From the NCBI GenBank assembly GCA_035499655.1, contig DATJYL010000201.1:1-32646 (forward strand): DNA of 32,646 bases, read 5' to 3'. Below, piece after piece: positions 25,898 through 32,646 of the stretch. The notes below the pieces were generated by a model. The model did no database searches, was not told where the DNA came from, and worked only from the letters and a program-made list of their open reading frames with translations. The DNA comes from Pirellulales bacterium (lineage in GTDB: Bacteria; Planctomycetota; Planctomycetia; Pirellulales; JADZDJ01). The position numbers were made by a program, and so were the translations under genes. Numbering within the stretch: position 1 is the stretch's first letter; the number at the start of each line of letters is the position of its first letter.

Positions 25898-27514
25898 TCA
25901 TTTAATTAACCGATTTCCTAAGCCGTCGTCGGCAGGCGTCGGTTGCAAATAGGCTTCCGCCAAGCGCAGGGCCATTTCGGCGGCATCGGGGCCATCGTCA
26001 TGGGCGGAAATGGGAAACTCCTTAAGCTGTTCCACCAGCAGGCGAGTGCCTGGTGAACGGGTTATAAATCGCAGCCGCCGGGCGGCCAGCAGCGGTCCCA
26101 GCCGTCGAATCCGTACGGCTTTGCTGATGCGGTTTTCGATGGAACAGGGAGCGATGCCGATCATGCCCTGGCGAATAAACTCAGCGGCGAAATCTGCCCC
26201 CAGCAATTCTTGAAACTGATTTGCCTCCAGGCCGAACACGTGGGGCTGAAAACGGCGGCAGAGCTCGATTCCGTCGGTCACCATGTGCGGCGAAGGACGG
26301 CGGGCAAGATCGGCTTCCATGTATAATTGGCCTTGGTGATCGATGCCCAAGAGAACGAATGCCGAATAATCGCCGTGGCGAGCATCGGCGCCTTTGCTGG
26401 GATCCAGCGCCAGCGTTCGCAGGCGCAGATTGGTGGGCCAAGAATCGAACCAAATCCAATCGCCGAAATACGATTCGGGCCATTCGCATTGCTCGGGGTT
26501 TATGGGCGTACTTTGTTTTTCGCGTTCGAAAGCCGTATTGCCGCTTTCGGAGCGCATGCACATGAGCGTGTATAAATCTTCTTGCTCCGGCCATAGCACC
26601 ACGGCGCCGGCATCCATTTGTGGGCGATTCTGCTCGTAGAACAGACGAGCCGAGGCGCGGGATTCAGCTTGTTCGACATCGCAATAGATTTGTTCCCAGG
26701 CATGCCAGAGGGGCATTTCATCCGGCCAGTGCCGGATGGCGCGGAACAGGCGTGAAATCCAGCCCGGCGTGCGATGCAACTCCATCGTCAAGCATTCACG
26801 ATGCAAAGCCGTGCCGAGATTTACCACATTGGTGAATTTGGTGCCGGCTTTCAGCAGCATTCCGTGAAACCACGCGCGGGAATGATCGCGGGCCAAGGCG
26901 GATTGAATGTGGCTATCGTTTTGCAAATCGTCGCACACAATCAGGGTGGGGCGATGAAAGCGACGCCGGCGGCCGCGAATTCGCTGGCCGGTGCCGAAGG
27001 CTTCGATTAGCACGCCATTACGCAGCAACGCCGCATTAGCGCGCCAGGCAGGTCCAATGCCGGCCGACTGCGGATACGCGGAGAGCAATCGCCGGTTTTC
27101 CAGCAATTCGGTCTTGACGTTTTCCAAATGGGCGGCGGCCTGGTGCTTGGTGTCGGAAACGATCCAAATGTAAGGCTCGCGGCCACTCAAAGCTTCGCGG
27201 AGCACATAGGCCAGGGTAGTGACCGTTGATTTGGCACTGCCGCGCGGTCCGGCAACGTTGAGTTTTATCCCGCGATTGGTCCGCATGGCGTCCAATTGCT
27301 CGGCCAACCAAATGTGCATCGTCGATGGCGGCAGGCGGAAATGATCGGGTAGAAACGATCGCGACCAAGTCATGAGATCGGCAAGCAGAAATTCGGTGAA
27401 TGGTGCATGTTGACGAGAGAAAGAGCTTTCGGCGCAAACATACAGGTGACTTCTGAGCTCGTCGAGAGAGCCGCCCATTTCATCACGCCAATCGAATTGC
27501 AGTTCAGCGGACAT
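25898..27514 (-). CDS. Phage terminase large subunit
   Basis: This 538 aa packaging motor has ATPase motifs in the first half: Walker A GPRGSAKST (near residues 89-97) and Walker B TLIVCDDLQND. The C-terminal RNase H-like nuclease contains its acidic residues in LALDPSKGAD, VFGLEANQFQ and HDDGPDAAEMAL. It cuts and pumps phage DNA into heads. ATG 27514 has AAGGA upstream and overlaps the end of the small-terminase-like gene by 11 bp. All catalytic residues appear present, so the gene is not obviously decayed even though no structural genes follow. Confidence 0.92.
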   Translation of the reverse strand: MSAELQFDWRDEMGGSLDELRSHLYVCAESSFSRQHAPFTEFLLADLMTWSRSFLPDHFRLPPSTMHIWLAEQLDAMRTNRGIKLNVAGPRGSAKSTVTTLAYVLREALSGREPYIWIVSDTKHQAAAHLENVKTELLENRRLLSAYPQSAGIGPAWRANAALLRNGVLIEAFGTGQRIRGRRRRFHRPTLIVCDDLQNDSHIQSALARDHSRAWFHGMLLKAGTKFTNVVNLGTALHRECLTMELHRTPGWISRLFRAIRHWPDEMPLWHAWEQIYCDVEQAESRASARLFYEQNRPQMDAGAVVLWPEQEDLYTLMCMRSESGNTAFEREKQSTPINPEQCEWPESYFGDWIWFDSWPTNLRLRTLALDPSKGADARHGDYSAFVLLGIDHQGQLYMEADLARRPSPHMVTDGIELCRRFQPHVFGLEANQFQELLGADFAAEFIRQGMIGIAPCSIENRISKAVRIRRLGPLLAARRLRFITRSPGTRLLVEQLKEFPISAHDDGPDAAEMALRLAEAYLQPTPADDGLGNRLIK

Positions 27515-27953
27515 GCCGACGTTTCCTTTTTGAAGGTGGAGCTGCGCCGGCGAGTATGCGAATTTTCCGCCGGATGGCTGCGCGTGTTTTTTCGTCGGGG
27601 ATGGCTTTGTCGATGGACTGGATCATTTGAGAAAGCAATTCCTTCGTTTGATCGATGGTGAATGTTTGAGGGCGGCGCGCGTAACGTTCGGGATAAATGT
27701 GCTGGAGTGCCCATTTGGCGGCCTGCCAATGTTTGGCATCGCTGGCGGCGTTGAATAAGGTTTTGAGAAACGTGATTTCGGGGCTGACGTCGGTTTGCTT
27801 GAGGGCGCGTCGAAAGGCGGGATCACGGGCCGCCGTGTTGCGGATGGTGCGCTCTGCGCATCCGACGAAGCGCGCGGCCATCCGTCGGGTGCCGCCCACC
27901 GAAAGGATGGCGCAAATGGCTTTGCGTTTTGCTTCATCAAGAGTGGGTTGCAT
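27504..27953 (-). CDS. Terminase small subunit-like HTH protein
   Basis: This 149 aa protein opens with a helix-turn-helix of the small terminase sort (ILSVGGTRRMAARFVGCAERTIRNTAARDP, residues ~16-45), followed by helices (FLKTLFNAASDAKHWQAAKWAL) and a basic tail (PPSKRKRRHVR). It overlaps the large terminase by 11 bp. Together these support recognition of packaging sites and loading of TerL. It has little conserved sequence beyond the HTH, so the call leans on position. Confidence 0.72.
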   Translation of the reverse strand: MQPTLDEAKRKAICAILSVGGTRRMAARFVGCAERTIRNTAARDPAFRRALKQTDVSPEITFLKTLFNAASDAKHWQAAKWALQHIYPERYARRPQTFTIDQTKELLSQMIQSIDKAIPDEKTRAAIRRKIRILAGAAPPSKRKRRHVR

Positions 27954-28073
27954 AAAGCGCTTTCAAAAAATCGGAGGGAAAGTGCGAGGGTAAATTGGTG
28001 CGAAAGTGTCGAGGAATATGCGATTTGCGTTGGTTGGACTTTCCAGCATGTTTCCCTTTGGACTCGTTTTGTG

Positions 28074-29270
28074 TCAGATGGGTTTGACTACTTGGTACTC
28101 AAATGAAACGACGGCGCGGCCGGAGCTGCCGCGGTAGCCGGGAATAAAGCGGTCGGTGTGGTGAGCGCCGGTTTTCATGACATTGACGGCCCGCCATTTG
28201 GGCGAGCGGCGGCAATGGGCGATTAAAGCGGGATGGCTGGCGGTGACGTTCAGACGGCAGCCGTCGGCGCGATACAAGTCGGTCACAGCTTCCATCACGC
28301 GCATGCCGATGCCCACGCCTTGGTAGTCGGGCAGGGTTACAATTCGTGATATTCGCCAATGTTTCCTCTTTCCGATGACGGGTAGGGTGGCGCAGAGCGA
28401 GACCGGCTCGTCGTGCCACAACGCCACGTAGCACCGGGCCATTTTGCTCAAGCTGGCGCTCAAATAGTGATGACGCGCAAAGATGCGCCACAAAGCATGC
28501 CGGCAACGGTGGAGCTGCAGTTCGATGGACGGCCGCCGAAGTCGCCTCCGGTGCGGATACTTGTCGGTTTTGCTGATCGAGTTTGTGTTGTCGTCGTATT
28601 GCGTGAATTCGCGGGTGGCCATGTCGATGACCCAATCGGGCGACAGCCATGGCAGAATATCGTAGTGGCACGTGACCGCTACGAACTGGCAGCCGATTTG
28701 CTTGCTACGGACTGCTTTAGCCACGGCAGCGGAGCCGATTTGGGCGACGTTGCGATCGACCACGCTGGTGAATTCGTCGAAAGCGACTAAAGGTACGTCA
28801 TTTGTCAGTAGTCCTTGGTCAGTTGCAGAGAACAACGGCGTGTTGGCAACTATTCCTTGTGCCAGCGCCCGGGCCAAATCGCAGCGAAATTTCTCGCCGC
28901 CGCTGAGGACGTGGTACGGCTTGACCCAGGAAGGAGGCGAACTGAAACCGACCGCGGTCAGAAGCCCGGTGATATGGTGAATGGAAAGCTCGCCGAAACA
29001 ATCGATGACTGCCCGATTTGCGGGCCAGGAGATGCGCTCGATGAACTGTTCCCCGAAAAGCTTGCGGGCGAGCGTTGTTTTGCCGCTGCCAGATGGCCCG
29101 ACGATGACGCCGATTTGCCAATCGAACTTTTCGGATCCGGATAAGGCAGGCACTTCGACGGTAAACTGCAGGCGCATTTTCTCAGCCAGCGGCACATCGA
29201 ACATGCCCGCCACTTGCTGCACACGGAAAGAATCGAAGACGGGGCATTCCAGTTCAACGTTGGTGAGCAT
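28074..29270 (-). CDS. ABC-type ATPase fused to GNAT acetyltransferase (COG2401-like)
   Basis: This 398 aa protein has an ABC ATPase (Walker [10 protein letters not shown], residues 58-66; signature LSGGE, 122-126; Walker B LVAFDE, 161-166; switch His202) joined to a GNAT acetyltransferase (~250-398) with the acetyl-CoA loop DYQGVGIG (315-322). There are no membrane segments. I recognise the architecture as COG2401, an ABC-type ATPase fused to a predicted acetyltransferase, function unknown. Here it lies between a ParB-like gene and terminase, all on one strand, so it is probably phage cargo or a packaging/modification factor. Residues ~149-158 ([10 protein letters not shown]) come from a heptanucleotide-like repeat inserted just before Walker B. 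Confidence 0.85.
   Translation of the reverse strand: MLTNVELECPVFDSFRVQQVAGMFDVPLAEKMRLQFTVEVPALSGSEKFDWQIGVIVGPSGSGKTTLARKLFGEQFIERISWPANRAVIDCFGELSIHHITGLLTAVGFSSPPSWVKPYHVLSGGEKFRCDLARALAQGIVANTPLFSATDQGLLTNDVPLVAFDEFTSVVDRNVAQIGSAAVAKAVRSKQIGCQFVAVTCHYDILPWLSPDWVIDMATREFTQYDDNTNSISKTDKYPHRRRLRRPSIELQLHRCRHALWRIFARHHYLSASLSKMARCYVALWHDEPVSLCATLPVIGKRKHWRISRIVTLPDYQGVGIGMRVMEAVTDLYRADGCRLNVTASHPALIAHCRRSPKWRAVNVMKTGAHHTDRFIPGYRGSSGRAVVSFEYQVVKPI
28804..28825. repeat. Degenerate AGTGGTC heptamer repeat inside the ABC-GNAT gene
   Basis: The stretch reads as three imperfect heptamers (AGTAGTC, CTTGGTC, AGTTGCA), close to the copies at 29286 and 32090. It keeps the reading frame and adds a few residues between the ABC signature and Walker B. 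Confidence 0.4.
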
Positions 29271-29285
29271 GGGAAAGCGTGAAGG

Positions 29286-29307
29286 TTAGTGGTCCGTGGT
29301 CAGTTGG
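29286..29307. repeat. AGTGGTC heptamer repeat between ABC-GNAT and ParB-like genes
   Basis: The sequence AGTGGTC-CGTGGTC-AGTTGG lies in the short gap between the two genes. It is the intergenic member of the dispersed heptamer family in this region. Confidence 0.45.
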
Positions 29308-29325
29308 AAACGAAAATCGTTCAAT

Positions 29326-29892
29326 TCAAAGTGTCAGGACGCGGCATTTATGGCCTGCGGCGGTCAACTGTTCGTAGAGCTGTCGTTGCTGCTGTTCGTT
29401 TTGGCATTCCACGACAATTTGGAATAGCTCGGGCAATTTCACTTCTCGCGGAGGGTGGTCGGGATTGTTTTGCGTGAGCTGTTGCTTGTCGGCCGTGGCG
29501 ACAACGTTGCTGAGCATGAGCTGCACGGCGGAGTTATCGATGGGTACATCGGCCAGCAGCGATTGCAGCGCGTCGGCATCGACGGTGGCCATGCCGCTGA
29601 GCGGGTCGTAGGTGGCCAAAAGTTTGTCTGCTTCGTCGCTGGAAAGATCGAGCACGAGCACGGGAACCGGTAAGTCCGGCGTGGTTTCGGCGCGGAGGTG
29701 GCCGTCGATCAATTCGAGCGATCCATCGTTTAGTTCCCGGGCCAGCAATGCACCGGCATACCCAATTTCGGCCAATACCCCGCGCAAAGCGTCTTGCTGT
29801 GTTGACGGATGGATCCGCCAGTTTTTAGGGTTTGGCCGCAAGTCTCGGGCTGGGACGCGGCGTAGTTCCTTAATGCGGTCGCGGATTTGCAT
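29326..29892 (-). CDS. ParB-like N-terminal domain protein
   Basis: This 188 aa protein begins with a ParB/Srx-type domain: RVPARDLRPNPKNWRIHP, then LRGVLAEIGYAGALLARELN, LELIDGHLRAE (the core motif, normally DGxHR) and VPVLVLDLSSDEADKLLATYDPLS. This form is common upstream of terminase genes in phages and mobile elements, acting as a DNA-binding or nuclease-like, now also CTP-binding, domain. The C-terminal ~70 residues (PREVKLPELFQIVVECQNEQQQ) are less conserved. It would be the first gene of the packaging cluster. Confidence 0.75.
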   Translation of the reverse strand: MQIRDRIKELRRVPARDLRPNPKNWRIHPSTQQDALRGVLAEIGYAGALLARELNDGSLELIDGHLRAETTPDLPVPVLVLDLSSDEADKLLATYDPLSGMATVDADALQSLLADVPIDNSAVQLMLSNVVATADKQQLTQNNPDHPPREVKLPELFQIVVECQNEQQQRQLYEQLTAAGHKCRVLTL

Positions 29893-29952
29893 GGCATGCT
29901 GAAATGGATAGTGGGATGGGTTGCAGTTTCAGAAAGAGGAGGGTAAACGATT

Positions 29953-30021
29953 AGCAACTGGGCGATTAGCCGGCCAGCGCAGGATTATGGCTCGACCGTT
30001 TATCACTAATCGCCCGTTGCT
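29953..30021 (-). terminator. Inverted repeat between secreted-protein and ParB-like genes
   Basis: AGCAACTGGGCGATTAG (29953-29969) and CTAATCGCCCGTTGCT (30006-30021) are complementary over 16 pairs with one bulged base, separated by 36 bases. It follows the stop of the 30034 gene on the minus strand and could terminate it. The T run after it is short, so an intrinsic terminator is not certain. Confidence 0.35.
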
Positions 30022-30033
30022 ATTTTCGGCAAC

Positions 30034-30387
30034 CTAGCGAGAGCGCAAACGTACACGGCTAATTTGCACGCGGGCTGATTTTCGTGGCTGATGCACTACG
30101 GTGTTCACGACGACGCTGGGTGTAACCAGGGCCGGCGTGGCCAAAACGGTGGCCGGCGCGACAATGGTGGGCGTTGCCAGGACGGCCACGTTTGGTACCG
30201 CGTAACTTTGGACAGCGACGGTTGGCACAGTTTGAACGACAACCGGAGCCGCTTGTGCAACAACTGGCGCGACCTGCTGGTTGACATTGCAGGAAGCGGC
30301 GCTCATCGCTGCCTGGGGACAAGCTGCGGCGACTTTAGTCGCCAGGATGGATAACATTAACGCTGCGGCGAAACGAATGAACTTCAT
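30034..30387 (-). CDS. Secreted Ala/Val/Pro-rich low-complexity protein
   Basis: This 117 aa protein has a signal peptide (KFIRFAAALMLSILATKVAAA), two cysteines (CPQAAMSAASC), a long hydrophobic repeat-like part built on VAPVV/VATPTIVAP/VATPALVTP units, and a basic end (RKSARVQISRVRLRSR). AAAGGAG precedes ATG 30387. Such short exported proteins are common in planctomycetes and are usually unassigned. It may be cell-surface or envelope-associated. The extreme composition makes homology-based naming unreliable. Confidence 0.6.
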   Translation of the reverse strand: MKFIRFAAALMLSILATKVAAACPQAAMSAASCNVNQQVAPVVAQAAPVVVQTVPTVAVQSYAVPNVAVLATPTIVAPATVLATPALVTPSVVVNTVVHQPRKSARVQISRVRLRSR

Positions 30388-30436
30388 GGTGTGATACTCC
30401 TTTTGTAAAGGGCGAGGAATTGAAAAATTGAACGAG

Positions 30437-31036
30437 CTAATTCTTTTTGTCTGGTGAGTTATTGGAGGAGTCGATGGCCGGATTGCTTTGGGCAGTCAAT
30501 TCGGTGATTACTGCATGGATTTCTTCCGTGGAAATTTGACTTCCTTTGGGCATACGGCCGGTGATTACCGCGCGAACGGCCTTGAGCCGGTCCGTGGGAC
30601 TTAGCGTTTCGGGGTGTTCTAAAGAGAGATTGGCTTTTGGATTTTGTCCGCCGTGGCAGGAAGCGCAGTGTGTGACGGCAGCAGAGGAATTTTGCGGATC
30701 GGGAGATGAGGGACCTGCGACAGAAGGAGAGAATTGAGAGGCGGGGGGCGAAACGGCTGCCGATGGAATATCTATCGGAACCGGATTGATCGGCCGCGAA
30801 ATCGGCATGGAGCCGTTAGTGGGATTCTCGTCTCCAGCTACTCGTCCTTGCACCTGCTGGTAGCTGTAAAAATACGGAGCAAAGGGGGCGACGGGGACAC
30901 CAACCGGCACTGCGAATGGGACGACTACTTGAATTTCGTCGCCCTTGTTTGTCTTACAGTCGGCAGAGACTTGCGAAATGACGGCTGTTAGATAGATCAA
31001 CAACGTGATCGCTAAGAGAGACATAGTTCGTTGCAT
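30437..31036 (-). CDS. Secreted cytochrome c-like protein with one CxxCH
   Basis: This 199 aa protein begins at ATG 31036, supported by GGAG nine bases upstream. It has a signal peptide (MSLLAITLLIYLTAVISQVSA), a Pro-rich spacer (~40-120) and a cytochrome-like domain with haem motif CASCHGG (124-130) and helix PTDRLKAVRAVITGRMPKGSQ, where Met is a plausible axial ligand. The tail is polar. It would carry electrons or bind haem outside the cytoplasmic membrane. It follows the larger CxxCH protein by 35 bp, so the two are probably co-transcribed. Confidence 0.75.
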   Translation of the reverse strand: MQRTMSLLAITLLIYLTAVISQVSADCKTNKGDEIQVVVPFAVPVGVPVAPFAPYFYSYQQVQGRVAGDENPTNGSMPISRPINPVPIDIPSAAVSPPASQFSPSVAGPSSPDPQNSSAAVTHCASCHGGQNPKANLSLEHPETLSPTDRLKAVRAVITGRMPKGSQISTEEIHAVITELTAQSNPAIDSSNNSPDKKN

Positions 31037-31071
31037 GCTGTGGACTCCGTTTGAGTGCGAGTGCGAATTTC

Positions 31072-32520
31072 TCAATTTGAATTGCGTGTATTGCTGGTAA
31101 TGACCTGCCGAAATGCTTCGGCTGCCAGAGCGGCTTCGGCGAAACTTGATTCCCATTGCCCGCGCAGCACGGAGCGATTTTCCAAGAGCAACAGAATCAC
31201 GGGATCGCGAGTGGCAGCCAATGCTTGACGGAACTGCGTTAGATTGAGCCCGACTTCCAGGGCCGCTTGCTGGGGTGTCACTGGCAGGTAAGCATGCTCC
31301 CGAAACAGCGCGGCCAGCGACTGTGCGAGTTCCTCGGGCTTCATGCCTGCGGTGGCGCGGACGACAGCGTCGGCATAAGTTTGGCGATCGAACTCCATTT
31401 GGCGCTGCAAGCGCGGTTCATCGTAGAACTCGACGGCGCGCTGGACGATGGTGGGATCGGGACTGAACAAATCGACCCGGCCCGAGAGCAGCTTGGTTTC
31501 GTCGTCGGTGAACGGTCGCAAGCCCGCTTCGCGATGGCAGCGAATACAGGAGATGATTGGAATTACAATGCCGTCGCCCGCGGGATCCGAGGTATCTTTT
31601 GCCACGCGGTCAGGGACTGAATCTTGGCGGCGGCCAGCGGAATTGAAAAGCGCGGTACGCCACAAACCATTGGGCGCGAGGGCAAACCACTCGCCAAGGT
31701 CGTAGCGAAACGCCAGGCCTGCCGCAGTAATCGGCCTGCGAAGCGGATCGCGTTCGGCATCGACGCGTTCCACATCAAGGGTGGAGTATACTCCGCCCAA
31801 TGGCCCCTGTGCCCAAACAATGCGGCGGGGCTTTGCGGTCACGCCGCTCAAGACTAAATTTGCCCCGGCGTTGGCGTGAAGATGGTCGATTGCAGCGCGA
31901 TCGACGCCAAGGGATTGGAGAAACTCGTTTTCGGTATTTGGCACGTCTGCGAATTCGTAATAATGCGGCGTGGTGGTGGCTTGCACGAGGAAATAATCGG
32001 CTCGGAGCAAAGCCCCGGCGGAGTGCGTGGCCTCCCGCAACTGTGCGGTTGCGTTGAGATCGGCCCAGCCGCCGTCGGTCGTGAGGAAAGTGGTCAGTGG
32101 TCGGTGGTTAGTGGTTTGATGAACGGAGCCGCTGCGTGGGGAAGATTTATTACTGAGGACTGATTCCTGGCGATTGAGGACTTCGGTGCGGAGGTGGAAA
32201 TAAGGATCAGATTCCGCAAGCTTTTCCCAAGCGGCGGCCCAAGCGGCAAATTCGTCCTGCCGCACGGTGTATTGGTTGATACTGAACCGAACCAGAGTGG
32301 GCGTTACCAATACTGGAGGACTGATGGCGCGAGAGTTTGACAATGTGTTGAGCGTGTAGCCGATGACTTGCAAAGCCTCATGACGTTTTGCCGGATCGAT
32401 GGCATACAACGTGAGGTAACGTGCGGCCGAGCATGCTTCCGGCGGCAGTTGTTTCACGTCCGCTGCGGCGGCACGGACCTCATCCGCAGGCGTGACAACT
32501 GCGAAAAGACTTAGAGCCAC
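31072..32520 (-). CDS. Secreted 482 aa protein with a CxxCH haem motif
   Basis: The GTG at 32520 is the only usable start, since an in-frame TAG lies 12 bases upstream. It leaves a short hydrophobic leader (LSLFAVV), so the signal peptide looks clipped. The body is planctomycete-like: many Ala/Leu helices, a central globular part (residues ~150-300) and one haem motif CIRCH (325-329) in PIISCIRCHREAGLRPF. No second haem site is seen. Residues ~136-146 (TTNHRPLTTFL) are encoded by heptamer repeats and interrupt the normal composition. Function is unknown; electron transfer together with the adjacent cytochrome-like protein is a guess. Confidence 0.7.
   Translation of the reverse strand: MALSLFAVVTPADEVRAAAADVKQLPPEACSAARYLTLYAIDPAKRHEALQVIGYTLNTLSNSRAISPPVLVTPTLVRFSINQYTVRQDEFAAWAAAWEKLAESDPYFHLRTEVLNRQESVLSNKSSPRSGSVHQTTNHRPLTTFLTTDGGWADLNATAQLREATHSAGALLRADYFLVQATTTPHYYEFADVPNTENEFLQSLGVDRAAIDHLHANAGANLVLSGVTAKPRRIVWAQGPLGGVYSTLDVERVDAERDPLRRPITAAGLAFRYDLGEWFALAPNGLWRTALFNSAGRRQDSVPDRVAKDTSDPAGDGIVIPIISCIRCHREAGLRPFTDDETKLLSGRVDLFSPDPTIVQRAVEFYDEPRLQRQMEFDRQTYADAVVRATAGMKPEELAQSLAALFREHAYLPVTPQQAALEVGLNLTQFRQALAATRDPVILLLLENRSVLRGQWESSFAEAALAAEAFRQVITSNTRNSN
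32090..32117. repeat. Four AGTGGTC-type heptamers inside the 482 aa gene
   Basis: AGTGGTC, AGTGGTC, GGTGGTT and AGTGGTT follow one another without gap. The repeat lies in coding sequence. A nearby GAGGACT duplication (about 32155-32182) adds to a disturbed patch. Confidence 0.55.
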
Positions 32521-32615
32521 CGGACAAAACTAATCTTGCGTTGGTTGTTGAGTAGGGATCAATATGATGTCCTTTTGTGTTTCGGATCAAGTCGAATCAC
32601 GGAGGGATGAAGGCC

Positions 32616-32646
32616 ATGGCAGGTAAATTATTACCAGACGAGTTGT
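32616..32646 (+). CDS. Start of a plus-strand gene cut by the window edge
   Basis: ATG 32616 is preceded by GGAGGG ten bases upstream and opens MAGKLLPDEL before the sequence ends. An in-frame ATG at 32607 is too close to the ribosome binding site. Ten residues are not enough for identification. Confidence 0.4.
   Translation, partial: MAGKLLPDEL

Overview
This window most likely comes from a planctomycete (Pirellulales-like) chromosome. That is inferred from the style of the genes: small Cys-anchored and Ala/Val/Pro-rich secreted proteins, single-haem cytochrome-like proteins, an NtrC-type regulator beside kdp, and a phage packaging cluster of planctomycete flavour. No rRNA or marker gene fixes the species.

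Region 1 (1-9.0 kb, minus strand) is a type I-G (formerly I-U) CRISPR-Cas locus. In transcription order it reads cas3 (helicase then HD), csb3-like, csb1 (cas7), csb2 (cas5-cas6 fusion), cas2, a cas4-cas1 fusion, a leader of about 210 bp, and one CRISPR repeat at the very left edge. The four interference genes overlap by 4-8 bp. A 308 bp gap separates them from the adaptation genes. No csx17 (Cas8) is present.

Region 2 (9.0-12.3 kb, plus strand) holds an unrecognised 341 aa protein, an excisionase-like HTH protein and a complete tyrosine recombinase. They end beside a tRNA-Ser(CGA) whose 3' end faces the integrase. The layout fits an integrative element inserted at the tRNA, extending left and possibly carrying the CRISPR-Cas locus.

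Region 3 (12.5-23.5 kb) is chromosomal: a small lipoprotein-like gene, then a Kdp potassium-uptake operon on the minus strand. This runs orf118, a 31 aa membrane peptide, kdpF (26 aa), kdpA, kdpB and kdpC, the last with a large insertion. Divergent on the plus strand are an NtrC-type sigma-54 response regulator, a membrane histidine kinase, and a KdpD N-terminal plus Usp protein with no kinase. The divergent intergenic region contains a good -24/-12 sigma-54 promoter match pointing toward kdp. Two 18 bp direct repeats with internal dyad symmetry lie 80-120 bp upstream of it. This is a coherent candidate for sigma-54 control of kdp, replacing the usual KdpD/KdpE arrangement.

Region 4 (23.5-32.6 kb, minus strand) starts with upp (uracil phosphoribosyltransferase). 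Next comes a phage packaging module (portal, large terminase, small terminase-like protein) preceded by a COG2401-type ABC-ATPase/GNAT fusion and a ParB-like protein, with no capsid or tail genes. A secreted low-complexity protein and two CxxCH proteins follow. Heptanucleotide repeats related to AGTGGTC are scattered here, two of them inside genes. The start of a plus-strand gene reaches the right edge.
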